Shown: positions 14,417 to 21,986 of the stretch, piece by piece | How the letters are laid out: each line of letters opens with the position of its first letter | How positions within the stretch are numbered: position 1 is the first letter of the stretch | Assembly: GCA_017381835.1 (NCBI GenBank) | Contig: JAFOBK010000184.1 | Location: forward strand, 1 to 24,275 | DNA from: Oscillospiraceae bacterium | Lineage (GTDB): Bacteria > Bacillota_A > Clostridia > Oscillospirales > Oscillospiraceae | DNA: 24,275 bases | Reading direction: 5' to 3' | Notes under the pieces: model-generated | Told to the model about the DNA's origin: nothing | The model's database searches: none | Seen by the model: only the letters and a program-made list of their open reading frames with translations | Position numbers and translations under genes: made by a program

Positions 14417-15676
14417 TTACTGCAAAACTTTCAGCACATAAGCTGCCATGGTCTTGGTAAACTCCACCAGCTTATGGCACTCCACATACTCGTTGGGTTG
14501 GTGCGCGCCGCCTTCCTGCTCAAAATGACGGCCGGGGCCGACGCTGAAGGCATTCTTCGTGCCGTATTTGGCGATCACAGACTGGTCACCCAGTCCGCCG
14601 CCGCAGACCAAAGGCCGGGGAGATCCCGCCAGTTCCGCTGCCGCAACATAGTCCAGGATATTTTGGCAATCCGGCTCGCAGAACACATAATGGAAGAAGC
14701 GGGTGGTGGGATAGAAACCGTCGCTGACCATACCAAGGGGTGCCAGGCGCTCCTGTAAGATCGCATCCAGCCGGTCAAATTCCGGATAAAGCGCCTCCTT
14801 TGTCTTATCTGTGTAGAATACAAAGTGGATCTCACCAATGGCCAGATCCTGACCGTTTTCACCAGCCTTCACGCCGATATAGCGCATGGAAGTTTCGGGA
14901 ATCACCGTACCGGCATAGAAGCGATTGGCTTCCAGCTCCTGCCTGCGGTTTTGGGCGAAGATATCCAGCACATCCATGACCACGGGGAAGGCCCGGGCAA
15001 CGGTGTAGGAGCTGTCCACCGGGTCTTTGGCATGGAAGCGGTACTTCATCTCACCGCCGCCGGTGGCACAATGCACCACCACATCGGCGGAGGCATCCAA
15101 ATTGGCAACACGCTCGCAGGGATCCCGCAGAACCGCCGCCAAAGCGCCGTGGGAGCCGCCATACTCTTCATCGCAATAAGCATTCAGCAGAAGATTGGCC
15201 TTAGGGGCAAAGCCCAGCTCCTTCAAAATTTTGGTAAGGAACAGCATCACAGCGATGCCGGACTTATCGTCACCGCTGCCGCGGCCATAGATACGACCGT
15301 CCCGGATTTCGCCGGAGGTGGGAGAAAACTTCCAGTTGGCAGGATCGCCGAACTGAACCGTATCGGAGTGGGCCATCAGCATCAGGGCATTGGTATTCTC
15401 CGCGCCCTGCCACTTAGCGGTCACATTGTAGCGGTTTTCCAGGCCGTGATTGGGCATGTAGTCCGGATGATTTTCAAAGCCTTCCAGCTCCATGGGAGAA
15501 TACATGGCGCTCTCCAAGCCCAAATCCTCGCAGTACTTATGGATGTACTCGCAGATCTCCTTTTCCTTGCCGTAAGAAGAGAAATTCTGAGAATCGATCT
15601 TCACCAGGCTGCTGAGCAGCTGAAACAGCTCCTCTTTTTCTTCCTCAATTTTCCGAAATACCTTTTGGATATCCAT
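14417..15676 (-). CDS. M20 family metallopeptidase
   Basis: A 419-residue M20/M25/M40 family cytoplasmic hydrolase, a group that includes dipeptidases, acetylornithine deacetylase and succinyl-diaminopimelate desuccinylase. The two-zinc site is visible: H103 and D105 in LMAHSDTV, D136-D137 in GRGSGDDKSG, the glutamates E170-E171 in CDEEYGGSHG, and a C-terminal GAHQPNEYV histidine. The central part is the dimerisation domain. The CGGGLGDQS segment stands where family members often have GGGTDA. GGAGGTG precedes the ATG. It is transcribed divergently from the MATE gene and is followed by the membrane protein gene. The substrate is most likely a peptide or acylated amino acid. Confidence 0.92.
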   Translation of the reverse strand: MDIQKVFRKIEEEKEELFQLLSSLVKIDSQNFSSYGKEKEICEYIHKYCEDLGLESAMYSPMELEGFENHPDYMPNHGLENRYNVTAKWQGAENTNALMLMAHSDTVQFGDPANWKFSPTSGEIRDGRIYGRGSGDDKSGIAVMLFLTKILKELGFAPKANLLLNAYCDEEYGGSHGALAAVLRDPCERVANLDASADVVVHCATGGGEMKYRFHAKDPVDSSYTVARAFPVVMDVLDIFAQNRRQELEANRFYAGTVIPETSMRYIGVKAGENGQDLAIGEIHFVFYTDKTKEALYPEFDRLDAILQERLAPLGMVSDGFYPTTRFFHYVFCEPDCQNILDYVAAAELAGSPRPLVCGGGLGDQSVIAKYGTKNAFSVGPGRHFEQEGGAHQPNEYVECHKLVEFTKTMAAYVLKVLQ

Positions 15677-15699
15677 GACAGCACCTCCGTTTTTCTTTC

Positions 15700-15727
15700 A
15701 TTATACCATGGCCACTCTAAAAAACAA
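15700..15727 (-). promoter_or_regulatory. Promoter of the M20 peptidase operon
   Basis: On the minus strand TTGTTT (15722-15727) and a perfect TATAAT (15700-15705) are 16 bases apart. Confidence 0.68.
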
Positions 15728-15755
15728 TTGCGTTTTTATACCCAGTTGCTATAAT
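15728..15755 (+). promoter_or_regulatory. Promoter of the MATE transporter gene
   Basis: TTGCGT (15728-15733) and a perfect TATAAT (15750-15755) are 16 bases apart. Its -35 box directly abuts the -35 box of the divergent M20 promoter. Confidence 0.65.
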
Positions 15756-15786
15756 TGAAGAAAAAAGAGAAAGCAAGGCGACGAAC

Positions 15787-17160
15787 ATGGCCGGTATTCC
15801 CTTCGCCCGTAAAAAGAGTGCTGCGGACATGACCCGGGGCAGTATTGCCCTGCATTTGATTTCTTTTGCCTTTCCGCTGCTATTGGGCAATATTTTCCAG
15901 CAGCTGTATAATACCGTGGACACCTGGGTTGTGGGCAATTTTGCCAGCAACGAGGCATTCTCGGCGGTTGGCTCTGTTGGCCCCATCATCAATGTGCTGA
16001 TCGGCCTGTTTATGGGTCTTTCCACCGGTGCCGGTGCGGTGATCTCCCAGTTCTACGGTGCCCGGCATTTGGATCGGGTGCGGGACACCGTCCACACCGC
16101 CATCCTGATGACCGCTATCTTGAGTGTTGTCTTTACCTTGGTGGGCCTGCTGTTCACCCCCGCGATGCTCCGGCTGATGAAAATGCCCGCCAATGTCATG
16201 CCCGAGGCTATCACCTACCTGCGGATCTACTTTGCCGGTGTCACCGGTCTTCTTTTCTATAATATGGGTTCAGCCATTCTCCGGGCTGTGGGCGACTCCA
16301 CGCGGCCTTTCTACTTCCTGGTGGTGGCAGCGCTATTAAACTCGGCGCTGGATCTTCTCTTCGTGGTAAAGCTCCGGATGGGTGTTGCCGGTGTTGCCTG
16401 GGCAACCATCATCGCCCAGGGTGTTTCCGCTTCGCTGGTGGTGCGCTCTCTGCTGCGTTCTCAGGATGCCATCCGGCTGGAACTTCGCCGTTTGAAATTC
16501 CATTGGGATGTGCTGAAAAAGATCTTTAAAGTAGGCATCCCCGCTGCCCTGCAGCTGGCGGTGACCTCCTTCTCCAATGTGTTCGTCCAGTCCTATATCA
16601 ATTACTTCGGCGACAATTTCATGTCCGGCTGGACCGCCTTCTCCAAAATCAATCAGATCGTGATCCTGCCCATGCAGTCCCTCTCCCTGGCCATCACCAC
16701 CTTTGTGGGTCAGAATTTAGGTGCCGGTCTGGGCGGACGTGCCAAAAAAAGTGTGGGCGTTGCCTTCTGTCTTTCAGCCGGTACCGCCGCGGTTCTCATG
16801 GTGCCCATGATGTTCTTTGCGCCCCATCTGGTGGCCTTCTTTAACCCCAAGCCGGAAGTGATCCGGTTCGGCACTCAGCTGCTGCGGATCATCTCCCCCT
16901 TCTACCTTGTGTACTGTGTCCATGATACCTTGGGCGGCGCCCTGAGAGGTGCCGGCAACGGCAAGGTGCCCATGATCTGCACCCTGGTCTGCCTGGTGGG
17001 TTTCCGGCAGTTATATCTGTATGTGATGGCTCATTTCATCTGCAACGATGTGATCCCCATTGCCATGAGCTTCCCCGCCGGCTGGCTGCTGTCCAGCACG
17101 CTGGTTCTCATTTATTTCAGCCGCACGAAAATGACTGACACAAGACTTGTGGATGCATAA
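15787..17160 (+). CDS. MATE family efflux transporter
   Basis: A 457-residue membrane protein of the MATE/NorM/DinF superfamily with about twelve membrane segments in two halves. It would export drugs, toxic metabolites or cell-wall intermediates using a sodium or proton gradient. Early family features are FAFPLLLGNIFQQLYNTVDTWVVG and the second-half counterpart VGIPAALQLAVTSFSNVFVQ, plus GALRGAGNGK near the end of the second half. Length is normal. The ATG at 15787 has a modest AAGGCGA site; ATGACC at 15829 is an alternative start that would remove 14 residues and still leave the first membrane segment. It is the only large plus-strand gene in the first 22 kb. Confidence 0.94.
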   Translation: MAGIPFARKKSAADMTRGSIALHLISFAFPLLLGNIFQQLYNTVDTWVVGNFASNEAFSAVGSVGPIINVLIGLFMGLSTGAGAVISQFYGARHLDRVRDTVHTAILMTAILSVVFTLVGLLFTPAMLRLMKMPANVMPEAITYLRIYFAGVTGLLFYNMGSAILRAVGDSTRPFYFLVVAALLNSALDLLFVVKLRMGVAGVAWATIIAQGVSASLVVRSLLRSQDAIRLELRRLKFHWDVLKKIFKVGIPAALQLAVTSFSNVFVQSYINYFGDNFMSGWTAFSKINQIVILPMQSLSLAITTFVGQNLGAGLGGRAKKSVGVAFCLSAGTAAVLMVPMMFFAPHLVAFFNPKPEVIRFGTQLLRIISPFYLVYCVHDTLGGALRGAGNGKVPMICTLVCLVGFRQLYLYVMAHFICNDVIPIAMSFPAGWLLSSTLVLIYFSRTKMTDTRLVDA

Positions 17161-17164
17161 AAAC

Positions 17165-17191
17165 AAAAAGGCCCCCTTGCGTAAAGGGGGC
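17165..17191 (-). terminator. Left-arm hairpin acting as terminator of the HAD-VanZ operon
   Basis: GCCCCCTT pairs with AAGGGGGC around a short loop, and on the minus strand is followed by CTTTTTG. It is the left end of the inverted-repeat element at 17171-17300. Confidence 0.7.
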
Positions 17192-17294
17192 TGTCAGCCG
17201 AACAGGCTGACTGGGGGATTGTTATAGTAAAAGTGAAACAACCCCTCCGTCAAAAATCAAAGATTTTTGCCACCTCCCCTTGCACAGGGGAGGC
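17170..17294. repeat. MITE-like inverted-repeat element of about 125 bases
   Basis: The two ends are imperfect inverted copies of one another over more than 50 bases: each has an outer GC hairpin (GCCCCCTT.. and CCTCCCCT..), then an inner hairpin (GTCAGCC/GGCTGAC on the left, CAAAAATC/GATTTTTG on the right), then a GGGGGATTGTT or AACAACCCC edge. A short AT-rich centre joins them. No coding capacity. Elements of this build recur in gut Clostridia genomes and may be moved by transposases encoded elsewhere; this is recalled knowledge, not checked. Confidence 0.75.
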
Positions 17295-17300
17295 TTTTTT
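17273..17300 (+). terminator. Right-arm hairpin acting as terminator of the MATE gene
   Basis: CCTCCCCT pairs with AGGGGAGG, followed on the plus strand by CTTTTTTG. Confidence 0.75.
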
Positions 17301-17323
17301 GTTGACGATACTGTGTTCGCTTC

Positions 17324-17860
17324 TTATTTACGCTTGCAAAGTCTGCACAGACTTAAGATACCATAGCCGATGGCGCAGCCTAAGGTATTGAGGATCAGAT
17401 CGTCCACATCGGAAGCCCGCACCGCAAAGGGCAGCTGAATGATCTCAATGATAAGGCTCACAAGAAAGCCCGTCAGAACGGTCTTAGAGAAGCTGTTTCG
17501 CTTTTTGTAAATCAGCGGGGTCATAATGCCCGTGGGAATAAACATAGCCGTATTTCCAATGAGATTCAGCAGAAGATCCCGTTTGGAATCATAGTCCAGC
17601 AGATTTACAAAGGGAATGAGATTCATCCGAAAGGGCCAGGCGGTAGCAATGTCAAAAATCAGCGGCTGCACCTGCCCATTCAGCTTCTCAAAGGGATGGA
17701 AGGTCATCCTATGGATCACCAGAAGGTTAACGAGAAACAGAAGCTGAATGGCTTCCCGCTTCCAGCAAAAGCTTTTTGTTTTTCGCCAGGCAATCAGCCG
17801 GAAGCAAATCCAGCCGATCACAACCAGCACAGACCCTGCGGCAAAAGGAATTAGGACCAT
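17324..17860 (-). CDS. VanZ family membrane protein
   Basis: A 178-residue protein with about four to five membrane segments and the VanZ-like pattern: MNLIPF, then NLIGNTAMFIPTGIMTPL, SLIIEIIQLPF and SDVDDLILNTLGCAIGY. VanZ of enterococci gives low-level teicoplanin resistance; most chromosomal relatives have no known function. AAGGAGA precedes the ATG, and the gene begins 11 bases after the HAD phosphatase stop, so the two form an operon. It ends close to the inverted-repeat element that supplies its terminator. Confidence 0.88.
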   Translation of the reverse strand: MVLIPFAAGSVLVVIGWICFRLIAWRKTKSFCWKREAIQLLFLVNLLVIHRMTFHPFEKLNGQVQPLIFDIATAWPFRMNLIPFVNLLDYDSKRDLLLNLIGNTAMFIPTGIMTPLIYKKRNSFSKTVLTGFLVSLIIEIIQLPFAVRASDVDDLILNTLGCAIGYGILSLCRLCKRK

Positions 17861-17871
17861 ATTCTCTCCTT

Positions 17872-18477
17872 TTACAGGATGCCCTGCTCTTGTAAGTAAT
17901 TTCGGAATCTTAGCGGGGTGGTGAACTGATAGCTGACGATGCCCAGTTCCCGTGCCGCCTCCACATTGTGAAGATTATCGTCAATAAAGAGGGTTTCCTC
18001 TGCTTTGATGCCGAATGTTTCCAGGGTATAGCGGAAGATCGCCGGATCCGGCTTCAGCATGTGGATCTCATAGGAGATCACCATGCCGTCCATCTTGCTC
18101 AGCACCGGGGTGCGCTCCGGCATCAGCCGGAAGCCTTCGGAGAAGTTAGACAGCAGATAGCAGGGGTAGCCCTTTTCCTTGATCTCCCCTACCAGTTCTT
18201 CCATACCTGCCATAGGGGGAAGGGCTTCCAGCCAGCGGCTGACAAAGGTCTCCGTGGCCTCACGATACTGAGAGGGCATATACTCCAGCAGCGCTTCCCG
18301 CACCTGGGCGGTATTCAGATCGCCTCTGTCATAGCGCAGCCAGGGGGAATCGGCGCTCCAGAGAAGGCGGATAAAAACCTCTGCCACCGTCTTGCTTCCG
18401 GTGATCTCTTCCACCAGCTGCCGGAAATTCAGCTCCACCAATACGGCGCCGCAGTCAAAAAGAAATTGTTTGATCAT
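17872..18477 (-). CDS. HAD-IA family phosphatase, YihX-like
   Basis: A 201-residue haloacid dehalogenase superfamily hydrolase, probably a small-molecule phosphatase. Motif I is FLFDCGAVLV: the nucleophile D8 is present but the usual second aspartate is glycine, as in the YihX-like FDxGxVL group. Motif II is LLSN, motif III is MLKPDPAIF and motif IV is FIDDNLHNVEAA. A helical cap lies between motifs I and II. The start at 18477 is chosen because the fold begins there and AAAGGGG lies upstream; a 13-residue in-frame extension reaching 18516 has no support. It is co-transcribed with the VanZ-like gene. Confidence 0.88.
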   Translation of the reverse strand: MIKQFLFDCGAVLVELNFRQLVEEITGSKTVAEVFIRLLWSADSPWLRYDRGDLNTAQVREALLEYMPSQYREATETFVSRWLEALPPMAGMEELVGEIKEKGYPCYLLSNFSEGFRLMPERTPVLSKMDGMVISYEIHMLKPDPAIFRYTLETFGIKAEETLFIDDNLHNVEAARELGIVSYQFTTPLRFRNYLQEQGIL

Positions 18478-18554
18478 GGGGCAGTCCCCTTTCTGTGTTT
18501 TGGTATATTGTAGCATAAAAAGGTGGAAAAAGATACTGTTCCTTTGGTTTGCAT

Positions 18555-18592
18555 AAAAATAACAAGCACAACTTTTCTGTGCTTGTTATTTT
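18555..18592 (-). terminator. Terminator of the AT-rich membrane protein gene
   Basis: A long stem AATAACAAGCACA paired with TGTGCTTGTTATT, ending on the minus strand in TTATTTTTATG, lies beyond the stop of the 18635-19507 gene. Confidence 0.82.
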
Positions 18593-18634
18593 CATATTAT
18601 TTTTACTTTAGATATCACGCAATAAACGATACCA

Positions 18635-19507
18635 TTATTCTTCAATATATTTATACTTAAACGTGTTTTCAAAACTCCATTCAACGCCAAACCGCTCAAG
18701 ATATTTCGGATAGTATTCCTGTTTATCGGGATTGTTGCCCACTGATATATCACTGCCTAAGCTGGTATAATTATATATGACGGTAAGATCCTCATAAGAA
18801 TATGTGATAGATTGATAATTCATATCAATATACTTATAATCTTCATCACCACCAAATTCAATAACAGCAGCCCAATACCCATCTCTGCTTGAAAGCCTAA
18901 CCCATTGATTTTCAACTATATCTGTATATTTTGAATTATATGGATTTTGGTAAGTAATGACCCCATTTTCAGAAAAATCACTTTGAGCAGCCATCAAATA
19001 TTCATCCATTGTTTTCTCGTCTTCAAACCGCACCTCAAGATAGATATCCCTTTGCCCAATATCCGCATACTGATAAAAATATGAGAAATCCACAACTGTC
19101 ATATCTTCCGTGATGGCTTCCGGAAAAAAAGCAACTTGGTGTTCCCCATCATATTTACCATAATTGGCAATATCTTCCGTATAGGAACATCCATTTGAAA
19201 TTCCAATCCCCAATACAATGAAATAGGAAAAAGAACCCAATAGCGTAATTGGTATGCTAAGGATAAGTAAAACGCTACATATGATAGAAACAACCTTTTT
19301 ACCCTTAAACATCAGTACAATGATCGTTATTAGAATACTCAGCAAAAGAATAATGATTGCCGTATATACATGAAACTCTTTCAATGCCGATTTCGTATAG
19401 TATAAATAATGCAGAGCATCTCCATAATATAGAAAGCCCCAAAAAGCTAGACCCAAAAAGGAAAACGCACTTAATACAGTTACTACAATCTTACCGTTCT
19501 TTTTCAT
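18635..19507 (-). CDS. AT-rich membrane protein of unknown function
   Basis: A 290-residue protein with about three N-terminal membrane segments (roughly 8-28, 45-67 and 72-103) and a soluble, aromatic- and acid-rich C-terminal domain of about 180 residues, probably outside the cell. I recognise no family. Codons are strikingly richer in A and T than in neighbouring genes, with many AAT, TAT, ATA and GAA, which suggests recent acquisition. AAGGTGAGATG precedes the ATG. It stands alone with its own terminator. Tyr-rich segments such as QNPYNSKYTDI and YTSLGSDISVG have no evident motif. Confidence 0.75.
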   Translation of the reverse strand: MKKNGKIVVTVLSAFSFLGLAFWGFLYYGDALHYLYYTKSALKEFHVYTAIIILLLSILITIIVLMFKGKKVVSIICSVLLILSIPITLLGSFSYFIVLGIGISNGCSYTEDIANYGKYDGEHQVAFFPEAITEDMTVVDFSYFYQYADIGQRDIYLEVRFEDEKTMDEYLMAAQSDFSENGVITYQNPYNSKYTDIVENQWVRLSSRDGYWAAVIEFGGDEDYKYIDMNYQSITYSYEDLTVIYNYTSLGSDISVGNNPDKQEYYPKYLERFGVEWSFENTFKYKYIEE

Positions 19508-19520
19508 ATCATCTCACCTT

Positions 19521-19566
19521 CTATTTACGCATTATTTTGAGATTTACTTTATCGACGTGTAAATAG
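19521..19566. promoter_or_regulatory. Spaced inverted repeat upstream of the AT-rich gene
   Basis: CTATTTAC (19521-19528) and GTAAATAG (19559-19566) are perfect eight-base inverted repeats about 30 bases apart in the leader/promoter region of the gene ending at 18635, with another ATTTAC between them. This may be a regulatory site, or chance in AT-rich DNA. Confidence 0.3.
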
Positions 19567-19606
19567 ATGTACTTCTTGCAGGGAAAAGATTCCTTCAAAA
19601 CCGTAC

Positions 19607-20392
19607 TTACAGATCGATCCACGCTCCGTGGGCGGGGTTAATGAAAATGCCGTCAGGAACAAGACGCAGGAAGGCTTCCTTGAAGGCCTCGATTGTTTCG
19701 GGAGGGCTGACAGCAGGAAAATCCATATGGTGAGGGATCAGCACCTTGCAGCCAATGGCAGCAGCAAACTCCGCTTTCTTTTGGATGCCCGCAGGATCGG
19801 AAGAGCGCTGGATGATGGCAATATCCGGCTGCAGCGCCTTGCAGAGATTGGTCTGCTCGGGTGTGGGGTCATTGCCCCACAGCAGGATCTTGGTGCCGTT
19901 TGGCAGGGTAAAGAAGAAATTCCGGTACTCCATGCTTCCCAGACCCTGCATGGCATTGATCACCGGATCCTCAGCGCAGATGCGGTATTTTCCTAAGGAT
20001 TCCACCAGCTCATGGTAGCCCTTCTTCTGGTCGGTATGGCGGCCGTAGAGAGCGCGGATCTTAATCGTGTCAAAGTCCAGCTCCATATTGGGATACATGG
20101 GATAGGTGCGGGAGGGGTTATAGCCCAGCCAGTTCACCATGGGCATTGCCGTCTGATCGCCGCACAGCAGCAGCGGATGGAACTTTTCCAGCAGCGGCGG
20201 AATGTCCGTGATATGGTCAAAATGGGGATGGGACAGGCAGATAATGTCGCAGTTTTCGATGGCCTCCCAGTTCAAGTCCGTGCTTTCGCAATCGGTGACG
20301 AAGGGATCGGTCACCACATTGACACCCTCAGCGCGGATCTCAAAGCAGGTCACCGCCAGCCATTTAATAGAAACTCCAAAATGCGTACCCAT
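19607..20392 (-). CDS. MBL-fold metallo-hydrolase, UlaG-like
   Basis: A 261-residue metallo-beta-lactamase fold protein. The metal-binding motif is SHPHFDHITD with H55, H57, D59 and H60; later candidate ligands are in LLWGNDPTPE and IPHHMDFP. It lacks a signal peptide, so acts in the cytoplasm. Proteins of this build are often annotated as UlaG-like lactonases or general MBL-fold hydrolases; the substrate is unknown. AAGGAGG precedes the ATG and its own promoter lies at 20426-20454. No clear terminator was found between its stop and the gene at 19507. Confidence 0.88.
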   Translation of the reverse strand: MGTHFGVSIKWLAVTCFEIRAEGVNVVTDPFVTDCESTDLNWEAIENCDIICLSHPHFDHITDIPPLLEKFHPLLLCGDQTAMPMVNWLGYNPSRTYPMYPNMELDFDTIKIRALYGRHTDQKKGYHELVESLGKYRICAEDPVINAMQGLGSMEYRNFFFTLPNGTKILLWGNDPTPEQTNLCKALQPDIAIIQRSSDPAGIQKKAEFAAAIGCKVLIPHHMDFPAVSPPETIEAFKEAFLRLVPDGIFINPAHGAWIDL

Positions 20393-20425
20393 ATTGCATC
20401 CTCCTTGTTATTTATGATTATTTTG

Positions 20426-20454
20426 ATTATAGCGTGATTATTGCAGAAAGGCAA
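20426..20454 (-). promoter_or_regulatory. Promoter of the MBL-fold gene with a small palindrome over the -35
   Basis: On the minus strand TTGCCT (20449-20454) and TATAAT (20426-20431) are 17 bases apart. ATTGC/GCAAT (20440-20455) forms a small inverted repeat across the -35 region. Confidence 0.65.
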
Positions 20455-20496
20455 TATGGGGATGCGTGTTTCTCATTCGGCACTTCCAACTTTCCT

Positions 20497-20632
20497 CGTC
20501 ATTGGGAGGAGCAAAGCGACGTGGCAATCCGTTCCCCCTTTTGCCGAACTTTGTTCGGCGTGGGGGATGGTGGATTCTCGCCGCACTTCCGTTCTTCTTC
20601 GTCATTGCGAGGAGCAAAGTGACGTGGCAATC
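20497..20632 (+). repeat. Two CGTCATTGCGA...GTGGCAATC units flanking a tRNA-like hairpin repeat
   Basis: Units at 20497-20531 and 20600-20632 share the ends CGTCATTG and GTGGCAATCC with a core GAGGAGCAAAG(C/T)GACGT. Between them lies a hairpin, GCCGAAC-TTT-GTTCGGC (20543-20559), inside an outer CCCCC/GGGGG stem, followed by GTGGGGGATGGTGGATTC (20560-20577), which is identical to the minus-strand-encoded 3' end of tRNA-Tyr as read on the plus strand. This fills the gap between the MBL-fold gene and the next membrane protein; no gene is seen. Confidence 0.8.
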
Positions 20633-20644
20633 CACCATTACCAA

Positions 20645-20676
20645 AACAAAAACACCAGCATAAAGCTGGTGTTTTT
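20645..20676 (-). terminator. Terminator of the membrane protein gene at 20710
   Basis: A stem AAACACCAGC / GCTGGTGTTT with a five-base loop is followed on the minus strand by TTGTTTTGG. Confidence 0.8.
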
Positions 20677-20709
20677 TGCAGTATTGCGCTAACATAGATA
20701 TATGCACAG

Positions 20710-21570
20710 CTATGAAACCACCACATAACATTCATCCACCATCTGAACAGTAGAATCATTACAGGTTTGCTTGATTAGCTGATAGGTGACGGAATTCATC
20801 TGACCATATTGGATCGGGATATTCCACTCCTGAAAAATAGCATCCAGATGAACCACACCCCTATTGCCAAACTCCATGAGATTCATTCGTGTACCGTCTT
20901 GCAGGTAAATATGGTAGTCAAAATCGAATTCAGACTGTGCCTTGTTGCTGGAAAACGAGGTCTGCCCGGAAACGATGGTGTCATAGGGAATGATCTCTTC
21001 TTCTATTGACAAAAACTTGTGTGTTACGATTTTTTCATCGTCCGCATAGCTATAGGCATTGATACTGATGGCCATAACTGGCAGGCACAAAATGCAAACG
21101 ATCAGCATATAAAGCGTTAGCTTTGCCCAGCTGTCGCTTCGCCTAGGATCGTTGAGCATGTATAGACTGTTAGCAATACAGATAGATGCTTTGGAATGAA
21201 AGGAAATCCAACCCTCAAAAATAATCACAAAAAACATGCAAGCAATTGCGCCGATATAAAGCTGGGAAGATTGCAAGTAAACAACATCGACGGGAAGAAA
21301 ATAATGTTTCTGTATTAGCACACCCAACTGATAATAGAGGAAAACGAATGCAAACAAAGATCCTATGCCAAGAATTAGGCTTGCACGATAGTGCTTTCCG
21401 TGACGAATATTTCCACTTTCATACCAGACTGAGTTTCGATATCTCTCATGGCCGGGGATCACATCGTATTTCTTTGTGTTTTTGGCAATATCCCTGGCTT
21501 TCAAAATAAGCGCAACAATCACGCACACATACAGAACAAAGCACAATGAGAAAAAGAGGATGCTTTTCAT
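20710..21570 (-). CDS. Membrane protein of unknown function
   Basis: A 286-residue protein with about four membrane segments (roughly 4-23, 62-84, 104-122 and 150-172). A cytoplasmic loop after the first segment contains GHERYRNSVWYESG, and the C-terminal 110 residues form a soluble domain (DDEKIVTHKFLSIEEE onward) resembling in style the small beta domains attached to bacterial membrane proteins. I recognise no family. AGGAGG precedes the ATG. It is bracketed by repeat clusters carrying tRNA-Tyr-like ends and is somewhat AT-richer than most of the window, so it may be cargo of a past insertion. Confidence 0.75.
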   Translation of the reverse strand: MKSILFFSLCFVLYVCVIVALILKARDIAKNTKKYDVIPGHERYRNSVWYESGNIRHGKHYRASLILGIGSLFAFVFLYYQLGVLIQKHYFLPVDVVYLQSSQLYIGAIACMFFVIIFEGWISFHSKASICIANSLYMLNDPRRSDSWAKLTLYMLIVCILCLPVMAISINAYSYADDEKIVTHKFLSIEEEIIPYDTIVSGQTSFSSNKAQSEFDFDYHIYLQDGTRMNLMEFGNRGVVHLDAIFQEWNIPIQYGQMNSVTYQLIKQTCNDSTVQMVDECYVVVS

Positions 21571-21608
21571 ATGCCATACCTCCTGTAGGTAAAGGATGTC
21601 TTTACATT

Positions 21609-21637
21609 ACTTTATCAAAAGTCTCTATGCTTTTCAA
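21609..21637 (-). promoter_or_regulatory. Promoter of the membrane protein gene at 20710
   Basis: On the minus strand TTGAAA (21632-21637) and TAAAGT (21609-21614) are 17 bases apart. Confidence 0.5.
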
Positions 21638-21692
21638 GAAATATTGAATAGGTGAAGAAGATGATGGGATCAATCCATTTTTCGTATCTCCA

Positions 21693-21826
21693 CGTCATTG
21701 CGAGGGTATTTATGCCCGTGGCAATCCGTCACCCCCATTTGATCAAGCGATCCTTGGAGTGAAGGCTACAAGCTACGCTGTTCCGTACTTCCTCGTCATT
21801 GCAAGGAGCAAAGCGACGTGGCAATC
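21693..21826 (+). repeat. Two further CGTCATTGCGA...GTGGCAATC units
   Basis: The unit at 21693-21728 carries the GGGTATTTATGCCC type of core seen at 2911, and the unit at 21793-21826 the GGAGCAAAGCGACGT core seen at 20497. Both are in plus orientation. The region between them holds no gene that I can support. Confidence 0.8.
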
Positions 21827-21827
21827 T

Positions 21828-21872
21828 CCCCGTTACCAAGCTTTGCTTGGTGTGGGGGATGGTGGATTCGAA
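21828..21872 (+). repeat. Hairpin plus tRNA-Tyr-like end, second copy
   Basis: The layout repeats that at 20534-20577: outer CCCC/GGGG, inner stem ACCAAGC-TTT-GCTTGGT (21835-21851), then the 18-base GTGGGGGATGGTGGATTC, here extended by GAA. Three of the seven inner base pairs differ from the first copy and all three changes are compensated. Confidence 0.75.
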
Positions 21873-21986
21873 TTGCATTTTCTTTTGCATTGGCAAAAGA
21901 AAATATTTGTATTGCCGCCGTCCAGCCGGCGGCAAGCAACATGCCACCGGCATGTTGCATTTACATGGGTTCGAATCCACATCCCC
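21855..21986. other. Three-hairpin element bounded by inverted tRNA-arm-like ends
   Basis: The ends GGGGATGGTGGATTCGAA (21855-21872) and TTCGAATCCACATCCCC (21970-21986) are inverted copies apart from one base. Between them are three successive hairpins: ATTTTCTTTTGC (21877-21888) paired with 21893-21904, 12 bp; TTGCCGCCG (21912-21920) paired with 21927-21935, 9 bp; and GCAACATGCC (21936-21945) paired with 21949-21958, 10 bp. No coding frame of substance. The arms are perfect, so the structure looks maintained or recent. Confidence 0.7.

Noticed and set aside
14825..15754. Plus-strand frame opposite the M20 gene
   Set aside because: Antisense shadow of a gene with a complete M20 metal site.
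20434..20759. Several short open frames in the repeat cluster
   Set aside because: They are translations of interspersed repeats in different frames, without ribosome binding sites; the same pseudo-peptides arise from repeats elsewhere.
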